A DNA stretch of 9,328 nt from Candidatus Pacearchaeota archaeon (GTDB lineage: Archaea > Nanoarchaeota > Nanoarchaeia > Pacearchaeales > GW2011-AR1): contig NZAS01000187.1 in NCBI GenBank assembly GCA_002686195.1, positions 1 through 9,328 of the forward strand, written 5' to 3'. Positions within the stretch are counted from its first letter, which is position 1. Each line of letters starts with the position of its first letter. The notes under the pieces are model-generated. The model did no database searches. It was not told the DNA's origin and saw only the letters and a list, made by a program, of their open reading frames with translations. This document shows, one piece after another, positions 1 through 5,850 of this stretch. Position numbers and translations under genes: made by a program.

Positions 1-335
1 AACCATATTATGTATGCTGTGTCTGGACTGTTATATAAATAAATATCATTTAATGGGTCATTATAGTGTATTATGTATCCTAAAGTATCCCCAATGTACC
101 AATAATGGGAGCTCTCCCAATATATCTTTGTGAGGTCATAACTATTTTTTACTGGAGAAACTTGGCCAGAGATTCGATGCAATGTCTGCCATGACTGTGA
201 TAGCTGTAAATGATAATAACCTGAAGAGTCTGATTGGAGTCTTACGTCTATCTCGAATTCATGTCCTAACGGTTCTATATGTTCTTTATCACAAGCAGCA
301 AATGCCACCAATAATATCAATGCTAATTTCTTCAC
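1..335 (-). CDS. Lipoprotein precursor, partial (C-terminus beyond left edge)
   Basis: An open frame begins at a GTG codon (335-333) and runs off the left edge without a stop, giving 111 complete codons. The first 15 residues form a type II signal peptide: a Lys-Lys start, the hydrophobic run LALILLVAFA, and a lipobox ending Ala13-Ala14-Cys15. Cys15 is followed by Asp-Lys-Glu, an acidic start of the mature chain that fits surface-export signals of Bacteroidetes lipoproteins (family knowledge). Cys15 would be lipidated and the protein anchored in the outer membrane. The visible mature part is rich in Tyr, Ser and Trp and looks beta-rich, including IYWESSHYWYIGDTLGYI near residues 78-95. The GTG shares its first G with the TAG stop of the preceding gene (TAGTG), which suggests translational coupling and supports this start; no ATG lies nearby in frame. 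I do not recognise a specific function. A phage-encoded surface lipoprotein could block superinfection, but that is inference. Confidence 0.75.
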   Translation of the reverse strand, partial: MKKLALILLVAFAACDKEHIEPLGHEFEIDVRLQSDSSGYYHLQLSQSWQTLHRISGQVSPVKNSYDLTKIYWESSHYWYIGDTLGYIIHYNDPLNDIYLYNSPDTAYIIW

Positions 336-586
336 TAGTTTTTTACTTTACCTTCCACAAAATCCTTTTGCTTTTTTATTGCCTTATCTAGCTCATCTAT
401 TTCTAGTTCAGGATTGTCTTCAATTTCTGTGTATTCACTTTCATACCATGGGAACACCTTATAGTAGCATCTATCCATTGCGAAGTGATTAAACTTTACT
501 TTGTTTTTTTCGACTTCCTTACCTATTTTTGATAATGACTTAGAATCGTCTATATCGGCTGATAAAAATCCATTTTTGTATTTCAT
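335..586 (-). CDS. Hypothetical 83-aa protein with the shared ELDxAIKKQKDFVxGK tail
   Basis: This encodes a small soluble protein with no signal peptide or membrane segment. Its N-terminal half is charged. The middle contains a Cys-Tyr-Tyr/Trp-rich stretch (about residues 40-49) and an acidic segment (50-66). Residues 65-80 read ELDKAIKKQKDFVEGK, 14 of 16 identical to the C-terminus of the 164-aa protein encoded at 3243-3737. A looser copy lies at residues 361-376 of the VWA protein encoded just upstream. The ATG is preceded by AGAT, a start context used by several genes here. The gene lies 10 bp after the VWA stop and is probably co-transcribed with it. It may work with the VWA/MoxR pair, for example as an adaptor carrying a docking tail, but this is inferred only from proximity and the shared motif. 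No known family was recognised. Confidence 0.85.
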   Translation of the reverse strand: MKYKNGFLSADIDDSKSLSKIGKEVEKNKVKFNHFAMDRCYYKVFPWYESEYTEIEDNPELEIDELDKAIKKQKDFVEGKVKN

Positions 587-596
587 ATCTATAATT

Positions 597-2720
597 TTAT
601 TTTGTTGCGAACATTTTGTTTAGCGTCTTTGCTAAAGGAACTACTTGGTTTGTATCAATAAACTCTGCACCTTTTCCATACATTGTTTTGAAGTTGCCGT
701 TGTCTCCGTAACCACCTCCAATGAAGTAGCCAAGAACTTTAATTCCTCTATCTCTCATATTTTCTACCTGAGTTCTTGTGTGTTTAGCAGCACTATCGCC
801 ATAGTATGTAATATCTTGGTTTTCGAAGTAAGGTTCTCCATCAGAGAAGTTAATGAAATAACTGTCAATTCCATTTGAACTATCAACTATTTCCTTTTGA
901 ATCGCTTCAAAACAAAGACCTTCAGGAGTAGTACCTGGGCATTGTATGTATTTGAAAAGATTAGCTATCTTATTTATCTTATCTTTTCTACTATCGTAAG
1001 CAATAAATATTGCTGGAGTATTTTTACTTCCAATGTGTTCAGTGCTTCTATATGAGATAACCACATCAAGGTTTCCAACCATTGAAGCTGCTTTTGCAAT
1101 TGCTATAGCAGCTTTTTGAGCGTTTCTCCATTTTGAACCACTCATTGAACCACTAGCATCAACGCTAATGTGAACAATAGCAGGATTAAATCTCTCTTCG
1201 AATATTTGGTGAAAAACATTTTTATATCCATAACCTAAACTAGCGATAAGTCTCTTATCCATCTTACCTTTACCTAGTCTATTGTATTTTAAGGTTCTTT
1301 CATCATTTCTAACTTGTAATTTTCTACCAAGCTGAGTACCTAAGATTAAACCATTATTTACGTTTTGTTGAATATCCTCCTCTCTCCAAGAATATCCTTT
1401 AGAAACAGTACTGTATAACCCTGAGTCTATTAGAGATTTAGTTAGGTTCCTAACAATTAAACAACCTGTGCCATTTCCGGGAGTATGCCAATTCTTTGGT
1501 ATTCCTTTACCAACAGTCTTTGTTTCTGAACCAGATTCTTGGATTGCTTTTATATTGTTGTTGTCTTTTTTACTAACATTGGTTTTTTTAATTTCTCCAT
1601 TAACAAGTTGCTTTTGCTTTTCAATAGCTTTTTCCAAGCTTCTTTTTTGTGACTCTGAAAGCTCTATTTGCGCAGTGGCTTTACCACTCTTTGGAGTAGA
1701 ACCTTGGGCTTTAGAACCATCATCAGTATTATCACCATTTTCTATAGCTTCTTTAACGGTACTTTCCAAATCTTCAATCATCTTTTCAACTTGTTCATCT
1801 GTTACGGTTGAGGTACTTTCACCATTTCCTGAACCTTCTTCACTATCTCCTTCGCAATCTCCACCAGTTTTTTCCTCTTGTTGAGGTTCTGGTTTTGGTA
1901 TGTTTGACTCGATAATGTTGAAAACTTCTTTAGCAACCTCTAAAGCGTCTTGGGTGGTCTTTAATCTATCAATATTTTTTAGGTCTAATGCTTTCCAAAT
2001 CTTCATCAATCCAGGAAGAGCACTAAAGTTTCTATTTACATTCGTAATGTTTAGCAAACGGAACATGTATGATTCTAGGTCAAGACTAGTTTTCTCGTTA
2101 GATTGGAGAGCTTTATCAATAACGTTTGAATGAAAATATTTATCATAAAGAGCTTCATAATATCCCTGATAGCCTGGAGCATTTTTATAAATGAAGTTGT
2201 CAATTCGTCTGTCTTCAACAAAATTTAACATTTGTTTTAGATTATTTGCTATATATCTTCGAGCATCATTAGTATTAGCTTTACCAGTTGAAACGTACTC
2301 AGAGTCTTCTTCAGACCATTCAGATTCAAACATGCCATATTTAATAGCAATTGCTTCTAAATCAAAATTACTGTCTATATATTCATCGAACTGTAATTGC
2401 TTTAGAACACTAAAATCTGTTAGTAAGCAGTGAGAGCCCTCATGAAGAGCTAGACCCACAGTAGGGTCGAAGTCTTTATCTTTGATATTACCAGATATAA
2501 CGACTGTTTTACCATCAGTAAAACTTTCATCTTTATTGTTATATTTTACAGGTATGTTTTCTCCAGTAACGATTCTTACGAAGTTTGATATGGCTCTAAG
2601 TGTAGCTGCCATCTTAACGTAATCTTTGCCTGGTTTTATTGCTTCTCCAGTAAGAATATCGATATCATTGTCATCGTCGAAGTTGTACCAGAAAGAAGAG
2701 TTTGAATAATTTGTTGACAT
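597..2720 (-). CDS. VWA-domain protein with HExxH metallopeptidase-like N-terminus (MoxR partner)
   Basis: The protein has 707 residues in three parts. The N-terminal third carries an HExxH zinc-binding motif (HEGSH, residues 93-97, within LALHEGSHCLL). Downstream is NFVEDRRIDNF (166-176), whose Glu-Asp-x-Arg-Ile pattern recurs in CobT/DUF2201-type metallopeptidase-like proteins and could supply the third metal ligand. A low-complexity acidic/Ser-Thr linker (about 275-350) and a charged helix follow, the helix holding the KAIEKQKQLVNGE copy of the shared motif (361-379). The C-terminal third is a VWA domain with a full MIDAS: DASGS (521-525), Thr597/Thr598 in CPGTTPEG, and Asp627 in FSDGEP. 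VWA proteins of this layout act with a MoxR-type AAA+ ATPase to remodel or activate target proteins (family knowledge); a MoxR gene lies upstream at 6285-7520. The gene has its own promoter (2747-2777). Whether the HExxH domain is an active protease is unknown. The client in this phage cannot be read from the sequence. Confidence 0.96.
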   Translation of the reverse strand: MSTNYSNSSFWYNFDDDNDIDILTGEAIKPGKDYVKMAATLRAISNFVRIVTGENIPVKYNNKDESFTDGKTVVISGNIKDKDFDPTVGLALHEGSHCLLTDFSVLKQLQFDEYIDSNFDLEAIAIKYGMFESEWSEEDSEYVSTGKANTNDARRYIANNLKQMLNFVEDRRIDNFIYKNAPGYQGYYEALYDKYFHSNVIDKALQSNEKTSLDLESYMFRLLNITNVNRNFSALPGLMKIWKALDLKNIDRLKTTQDALEVAKEVFNIIESNIPKPEPQQEEKTGGDCEGDSEEGSGNGESTSTVTDEQVEKMIEDLESTVKEAIENGDNTDDGSKAQGSTPKSGKATAQIELSESQKRSLEKAIEKQKQLVNGEIKKTNVSKKDNNNIKAIQESGSETKTVGKGIPKNWHTPGNGTGCLIVRNLTKSLIDSGLYSTVSKGYSWREEDIQQNVNNGLILGTQLGRKLQVRNDERTLKYNRLGKGKMDKRLIASLGYGYKNVFHQIFEERFNPAIVHISVDASGSMSGSKWRNAQKAAIAIAKAASMVGNLDVVISYRSTEHIGSKNTPAIFIAYDSRKDKINKIANLFKYIQCPGTTPEGLCFEAIQKEIVDSSNGIDSYFINFSDGEPYFENQDITYYGDSAAKHTRTQVENMRDRGIKVLGYFIGGGYGDNGNFKTMYGKGAEFIDTNQVVPLAKTLNKMFATK

Positions 2721-2746
2721 AGGTTGTTGTTTTTTATTTATATATA

Positions 2747-2777
2747 AATATAATCAATTCTTGCGACATATAAAAAT
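2747..2777 (-). promoter_or_regulatory. Phage-type promoter of the VWA gene (copy A)
   Basis: On the minus strand an ATTTTTA block (2777-2771) is followed after 10 bp by GAATTGATTATATT (2760-2747). The same 14-mer at the same spacing occurs upstream of the MoxR gene and of the 44-aa gene, so it is very likely a promoter core, with TATATT as the -10-like element and ATTTTCC/ATTTTTA as the -35-like element. The usual Bacteroidetes TTTG/TAnnTTTG elements are not seen. A self-complementary ATTTATATATAAAT overlaps the end of the core, so the mRNA may begin with a weak hairpin. The leader to the ATG is about 25-30 nt. Confidence 0.65.
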
Positions 2778-2783
2778 ATTTCA

Positions 2784-2831
2784 TATGACAATGTGTCATG
2801 TTTGTATGACAGTGTGGCAATTGTTAATAAC
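2784..2831. promoter_or_regulatory. Paired palindromic operator-like sites upstream of promoter A
   Basis: Two copies of a near-palindrome, TATGACAATGTGTCAT (2784-2799) and TATGACAGTGTGGCAA (2805-2820), start 21 bp apart, which is two helical turns. The first is the better palindrome (ATGACA-n3-TGTCAT). Exactly 23 bp separate it from the promoter core, the same as at the 44-aa gene promoter. A GTTAATAAC box (2823-2831), like those at the MoxR promoter, follows directly. Upstream position and fixed spacing suggest sites for a dimeric activator or other transcription factor. The binding protein is not identifiable here. Confidence 0.65.
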
Positions 2832-2869
2832 TTTTAGCAAGGACGGCCACACCTTTTTGCGCGCGCGAA

Positions 2870-3250
2870 CTACTCCCGAGGTGGTTTCCATGCGGTAGAA
2901 TTTTTACTAATTTCGGTAGGCTCTCGCGAGCTGCATCTTCCATCTAGAATCTTTTGCAATTTGGCGCACTTCTCATACTCTTCAGTTTCTATAAAGTATT
3001 CAATCATTTCTTCCAACATGGCACGAGTTATACCTGGTACCAATTCCTTCTCATTTCCATATATCACGTCCTGTGGATTGAACATTAGGGCTATCTCTGG
3101 GTCATTACTATCCATTAGCTCGCCAAGCGTTATCTCGCCAATAGCTACACGATAAGTATTGTTGAACGCCATTCTTGTCAACCTCTCTTCCCAATCACTT
3201 CTGTTTATATCGTCAAATAAATCATCCATAAATCTTTCATCTCTATCCAT
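2870..3250 (-). CDS. Hypothetical 126-aa protein, acidic and helical
   Basis: The N-terminus is strongly acidic (MDRDERFMDDLFDDINRSDW). Residues about 80-105 form a predicted helical hairpin containing EMIEYFIETEEYEKCAKLQKIL, a pattern like the short C-terminal helical repeats seen in many small phage proteins and loosely like the UvrB/UvrC interaction motif. The resemblance is pattern-level only. The C-terminus (SSREPTEISKNSTAWKPPRE) looks disordered. No membrane segment or catalytic motif is visible. The start ATG overlaps the end of the 164-aa gene by 8 bp, so the two are probably translated in succession. It is the last gene before the VWA promoter. Function unknown. Confidence 0.85.
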   Translation of the reverse strand: MDRDERFMDDLFDDINRSDWEERLTRMAFNNTYRVAIGEITLGELMDSNDPEIALMFNPQDVIYGNEKELVPGITRAMLEEMIEYFIETEEYEKCAKLQKILDGRCSSREPTEISKNSTAWKPPRE

Positions 3251-3737
3251 TAGTCTTACCCTTTACAAAATCCTTTTGTTTTTTTATTGCCTCATCTAAC
3301 TCTGATTTTTTGGTTCTTCTAGTTGATTTGGATAAATCTACCAGGGTTATGGCAGTCTTTTTTGTTGATAGTTTTTTATCAGGCATATCCAATAGTAATC
3401 CCTGTCCTGCGTAAATTTTACCTTCTGCATTTACTGCTATTCCCTTCTTTTCCAAAGTGAAACCTTCTGGACACAGTACTTCCATTATGTCTGTTGAATC
3501 TTTTGCCTTTTTGTATATATTTGTGGCGTGCACGTAATGTTGATTTTTTGGATGGTCTTCCTTAATCACTGGTTTGATGTGAGTCTTACCGTTAATTAGG
3601 TGAGTACCGTTTAACTTTCCATAGTATTTTACTATCCTAAAGTTAGGTAGGTTTTTTTCGTTGAAGACTATTCTTCTGATGCCATATTGTACTATGTCAC
3701 CTGATTTTAATCCTCTACGTAATGTATTCGTTATCAT
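3243..3737 (-). CDS. Hypothetical 164-aa protein with the shared ELDxAIKKQKDFVxGK tail
   Basis: This encodes a basic protein without signal or membrane segments. The N-terminal part (MITNTLRRGLKSGDIVQYGIRRIV) and the region around residues 85-118 alternate hydrophobic and polar residues like a beta-rich fold. A basic, Ser/Thr-rich linker (about 120-144) leads to the C-terminal motif ELDEAIKKQKDFVKGK (146-161). The same tail ends the 83-aa protein next to the VWA gene, and a looser copy sits inside the VWA protein. The tail's DNA is also very similar between the two genes (3255-3302 versus 348-394), pointing to duplication or recombination of just this segment. The gene follows the tRNA and a 13-bp tandem repeat. 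No known family recognised; a role as substrate or adaptor of the MoxR-VWA pair is a hypothesis. Confidence 0.88.
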   Translation of the reverse strand: MITNTLRRGLKSGDIVQYGIRRIVFNEKNLPNFRIVKYYGKLNGTHLINGKTHIKPVIKEDHPKNQHYVHATNIYKKAKDSTDIMEVLCPEGFTLEKKGIAVNAEGKIYAGQGLLLDMPDKKLSTKKTAITLVDLSKSTRRTKKSELDEAIKKQKDFVKGKTNG

Positions 3738-3739
3738 GT

Positions 3740-3770
3740 TTAATAATTTTAGTTAATAATTTTAGTTAAT
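3740..3770. repeat. 13-bp tandem repeat, about 2.4 copies
   Basis: TTAATAATTTTAG occurs twice back to back (3740-3752, 3753-3765), followed by a partial third copy (TTAAT). It fills the gap between the tRNA 3' end and the start of the 164-aa gene, so it would lie in the leader of that gene. It resembles the GTTAATAAC boxes upstream of the MoxR and VWA genes but lacks their symmetry. It may be a simple replication-slippage product. Confidence 0.8.
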
Positions 3771-3774
3771 GTTG

Positions 3775-3848
3775 TGGAGAATATCGGACTCGAACCGATG
3801 ACCTCTTCGGTGCAAACGAAGCGCTCTAGCCAACTGAGCTAATCCCCC
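3775..3848 (-). tRNA. tRNA-Ala (anticodon UGC)
   Basis: A 74-nt cloverleaf is readable. The acceptor arm is GGGGGAU paired with AUUCUCC (two G-U pairs), with discriminator A. The D arm contains AGCUCAGUUGGCUAGAGC. The anticodon stem CUUCG/CGAAG closes the loop UUUGCAC, giving anticodon UGC. The T arm holds GGUUCGAGUCC. UGC plus the alanine-like body indicates tRNA-Ala. CCA is not encoded (CAA follows the discriminator), so the host must add it. The 5' end lies only 4 nt after the stop codon of the 53-aa gene, so it is probably cut from the polycistronic transcript rather than having its own promoter. Confidence 0.95.
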
Positions 3849-3852
3849 ATAT

Positions 3853-4014
3853 CTATTTTTGTTTTAGTTTGTTCATGTCATTCAACAACTGTTTGTTTCT
3901 TTTTCCAGGCTTCTCAATTGAGCCTAGAATATATCTACAAAATGACCATACTATGCATACTAATATAACTCCTACCCAGGTCATTAAAATATATTGTGCT
4001 ATTATTTCTGCCAT
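3853..4014 (-). CDS. Small single-pass membrane protein, 53 aa
   Basis: Residues 3-24 form one transmembrane helix (EIIAQYILMTWVGVILVCIV), followed by a basic and polar tail rich in Lys, Asn and Gln (from about residue 35). Positively charged residues lie after the helix, so the C-terminus is probably cytoplasmic. The ATG lies inside the end of the 37-aa gene (13-bp overlap), and the stop lies 4 nt before tRNA-Ala. Tight packing and a clean hydrophobic segment support it as a real gene despite its size. Function unknown; tiny inner-membrane proteins are common in phage early operons. Confidence 0.7.
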   Translation of the reverse strand: MAEIIAQYILMTWVGVILVCIVWSFCRYILGSIEKPGKRNKQLLNDMNKLKQK

Positions 4015-4115
4015 AACTTTCTCTCTTTACTTCTATCGTGTTGTGATAATAGCTCTACTGCTACCTCTAATGTAATCTTTTTCTGATTGTATAACTTCCA
4101 AATTAGTTTTGTCAT
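4002..4115 (-). CDS. Hypothetical 37-aa protein
   Basis: The peptide starts MTKLIWKLYNQKKITLEVAV and is predicted to form one or two amphipathic helices, ending in a charged stretch (HDRSKERKLWQK). Its ATG overlaps the TGA stop of the 80-aa gene in a classic ATGA arrangement, and its end overlaps the start of the 53-aa gene by 13 bp. Overlaps on both sides are the main evidence that it is translated. No known family; function unknown. Confidence 0.6.
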   Translation of the reverse strand: MTKLIWKLYNQKKITLEVAVELLSQHDRSKERKLWQK

Positions 4116-4354
4116 TTCGTTATTAATTTATGTGTTCTATATTGTTTATAATCTCGGTTAAATTGTTTAAGCTCATACTTAGATATAGTATGGTTAACGT
4201 TTCGTTGGCATAGCTGAATAAGGTCTCTTACTCCGTTTAGTTTAATAGCAAAGTCATCCCATTCGTCTTCAGTAACAGATGGACCTAATTGTTCCCATAG
4301 TTCTAATCTACTCTGTAGCTTTAATAGTTGTCTTAAGTGTTTGTGTTGTTTCAT
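4112..4354 (-). CDS. Hypothetical 80-aa helical protein, paralogue of the 100-aa protein
   Basis: This is a soluble, all-helical protein. Residues 4-72 align without gaps to residues 6-74 of the protein encoded at 5091-5393, with about 27 of 69 identities by hand count. Shared points include HKxLRxL at the start, W-x-Q-x-GP then EDEW in the middle (residues 20-32), NVN (52-54) and a C-terminal LKxxNRxxKxY. The conserved GP between helices looks like a turn, with Trp residues packing two or three helices together. It ends in an ATGA overlap with the 37-aa gene. The two paralogues flank the 178-aa and 63-aa genes. Function unknown. Confidence 0.85.
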   Translation of the reverse strand: MKQHKHLRQLLKLQSRLELWEQLGPSVTEDEWDDFAIKLNGVRDLIQLCQRNVNHTISKYELKQFNRDYKQYRTHKLITK

Positions 4355-4358
4355 ATTA

Positions 4359-4895
4359 TTATTTTAATCGTTCTGGCAGGTACATTCTATAGTAATCGTT
4401 AAAGTTGAGAAGACGCTGTTTATTGGGTTTGTAATCACTATTAGTTTTACAACGTTGCAATGCATCATAAACAGAGTTAAGCTTGGATTGTATATTATTA
4501 GTAACAGAAGGATAGGTGGCTTCATCAGCAGCGCAGGTTAGAACGTGTACTAATTTTTTAAGCTTAGCTATATAGGGGTTAACCTCACGATTAAAATACT
4601 TAACAGTATACCCATCCACAAATTTGGAAGGGAATGATGTAATCTTCAGTAGGTATCTACCACAAGGACGTTCTGTAAACTCATTGCGCCAGTTGGGGAG
4701 GTGATGCGACATGCTATTGCTACCACCACTAACCTCAACATACTTCTCATTCAATTGCGTCCAAGTAGGGTAGTTGCCTTCACCGTTACAGTTTTCTACG
4801 TAGTCTAGCATTCTTTTTGTTATGTATCCGTACTCATCTTTCTTTTTCAATGAGTTCTGATAGGGATAGGGGTTTAAAATCCGATTCTTCTTCAT
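4359..4895 (-). CDS. Hypothetical 178-aa protein, possible winged-helix N-terminus
   Basis: The N-terminal half (about 22-102) goes from helix (ITKRMLDYVENCNGEG) through YPTWTQLNEKYVEV and SNSMSHHLPNWRN to strand-like segments ending GRYLLKITSFPSKF and GYTVKYF. This order of helix, second helix, then beta hairpin resembles a winged helix-turn-helix, but it is a pattern judgement without homology support. The C-terminal half (about 105-178) is helical and basic, with two Cys (120, 149). No membrane segment is seen. The start ATG is preceded by AGAT, as at other genes here. If it binds DNA it is a candidate regulator for the operator sites in this window; that is speculation. Confidence 0.88.
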   Translation of the reverse strand: MKKNRILNPYPYQNSLKKKDEYGYITKRMLDYVENCNGEGNYPTWTQLNEKYVEVSGGSNSMSHHLPNWRNEFTERPCGRYLLKITSFPSKFVDGYTVKYFNREVNPYIAKLKKLVHVLTCAADEATYPSVTNNIQSKLNSVYDALQRCKTNSDYKPNKQRLLNFNDYYRMYLPERLK

Positions 4896-4902
4896 ATCTA
4901 AT

Positions 4903-5094
4903 TTATTTTTTATTTGTTACTGTGTCTAGAATTTCCTTAACAGTTAAAATCGATGTATTCTCTTCTGATGCTATTAAGGCATCCTGTATTACCATTTTCT
5001 CTAAGGCTGTTGCAATACGTTCAAGGTATTGTGTTTGCTTAGCTATATCGTGATAGTAATCTATTTCGTGTCTATTTGTGTATTTTACTGTCAT
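4903..5094 (-). CDS. Hypothetical 63-aa helical protein
   Basis: The middle of the protein (residues about 15-40, IAKQTQYLERIATALEKMVI and on) has a heptad-like pattern of Ile/Leu suited to a short coiled coil. A second helix (ILTVKEILDTV) forms the C-terminus. It probably oligomerises, but no known family is recognised. The ATG overlaps the TGA of the 100-aa paralogue gene by 4 bp (ATGA), so the two are translationally coupled. Confidence 0.8.
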   Translation of the reverse strand: MTVKYTNRHEIDYYHDIAKQTQYLERIATALEKMVIQDALIASEENTSILTVKEILDTVTNKK

Positions 5095-5393
5095 CTTATT
5101 TTTGTTTTACTCTTAAATATATCTGCAATTGTACCGGCAGCAATCTTAACTGTTTTAATATTCATTATACTATAGTGCTTCCAATATCTATTTGCTTTCT
5201 TTAATCTATGAACTGGTACTATATAATTAACATTAGCTTTAATTAATCTCATAAGTTCACCTATATCCTTTAAGGCATCTTCCATAGCATTCCATTCGTC
5301 TTCTGAACAAGCTGGACCTATCTGTTTCCATTGTTTTATACGTTGGTATAGTTCTTCTAATCTTCTTAAGTATTTATGTTCTTTTGTTTTCAT
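5091..5393 (-). CDS. Hypothetical 100-aa helical protein, paralogue of the 80-aa protein
   Basis: Residues 6-74 match the 80-aa protein encoded at 4112-4354 at about 39% identity by hand alignment, including W22, QxGP (24-27), EDEW (31-34), NVN (54-56) and LKKANRYWK (64-72). It carries an extra basic C-terminal extension (about 75-100, with IAAGTIADIFKSKTK) absent from the paralogue. The start lies within the end of the nuclease-like gene (20-bp overlap), and the stop overlaps the next gene by ATGA. Function unknown; duplication within the operon suggests related but distinct partners. Confidence 0.86.
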   Translation of the reverse strand: MKTKEHKYLRRLEELYQRIKQWKQIGPACSEDEWNAMEDALKDIGELMRLIKANVNYIVPVHRLKKANRYWKHYSIMNIKTVKIAAGTIADIFKSKTKIR

Positions 5394-5847
5394 ATAATCT
5401 GCTATCGTTAAGTGATGATTTATATTTAGTTTCTGTGAGCTTACACATTTTCAATGCCCTTGGCGTTTCAAAGTCTGCAGTTAAAACCATATCAGCAACT
5501 GGAAATGCCGCCATAGTATCATAGTTATATAGGGTATAGTTAGTTCTATTGTTACATAGATATAATCTACAGTGACCTGATAAACCATAATCAACGAATA
5601 CCAGTTTATCTACATTAGTACATTTGGGTAGTTGAGATATATGGATGGTAAAGGAATCCTTCATCCAGAATCTTAGTTGTGTCTTAACCTCAACTGTAAG
5701 ACCCGTTATATTCTGTACCATATCCTTTGTAGTATCGTATGGGTTGTCACTTACTGTGCACCCCATTACTTTAGCAACAAGTGCTTCGCCTATATCCCCT
5801 ATCTTCGATTGGGGTGTGATGTGTTTCTTTAATCTTTGTGTTGTCAT
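5374..5847 (-). CDS. PD-(D/E)xK nuclease-superfamily-like protein, 157 aa
   Basis: The N-terminal 60 residues carry motifs in the order and spacing of a PD-(D/E)xK nuclease core: Glu21 in KIGDIGEALVAKVMG, Asp42 in PYDTTKDMV, and Glu53-Val-Lys55 in LTVEVKTQLRF, followed by Gln57. In this superfamily such residues bind Mg2+ and cleave DNA (family knowledge). Strand-like segments follow (SFTIHI, KLVFVDY, CRLYLC), ending in a basic tail. The length suits a single small nuclease domain of a phage. Likely roles are host-DNA degradation, recombination or repair, not resolvable here. It starts 3 bp after the 62-aa gene, with the AGAT-ATG start context. Catalytic activity is inferred from motifs only. 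Confidence 0.78.
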   Translation of the reverse strand: MTTQRLKKHITPQSKIGDIGEALVAKVMGCTVSDNPYDTTKDMVQNITGLTVEVKTQLRFWMKDSFTIHISQLPKCTNVDKLVFVDYGLSGHCRLYLCNNRTNYTLYNYDTMAAFPVADMVLTADFETPRALKMCKLTETKYKSSLNDSRLYENKRT

Positions 5848-5850
5848 ATC

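Noticed and set aside
182..391. Plus-strand ORF of 69 aa near the left edge
   Set aside because: It is antisense to the lipoprotein and the end of the 83-aa gene, has no promoter or start context, and every supported gene here is on the minus strand.
1468..1884. Plus-strand ORF of 138 aa, Ser/Pro/Phe-rich
   Set aside because: It is the antisense shadow of the low-complexity acidic linker of the VWA gene; the other plus-strand ORFs at 645, 1900, 2191 and 6364 are likewise shadows.
2784..2820. Sigma-54-like promoter (GG/GC elements) in the TGGCCACATTGTC-type sequence
   Set aside because: The required GC of the -12 element is absent at the right spacing, and the palindromic paired layout explains the sequence better.
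2842..2876. Terminator after the 126-aa gene, including the CGCGCGCG run
   Set aside because: Only bulged pairings (GCAA...CCTTGC) can be drawn and no U-tract follows; the alternating CG run is odd in A/T-rich DNA but has no further support.
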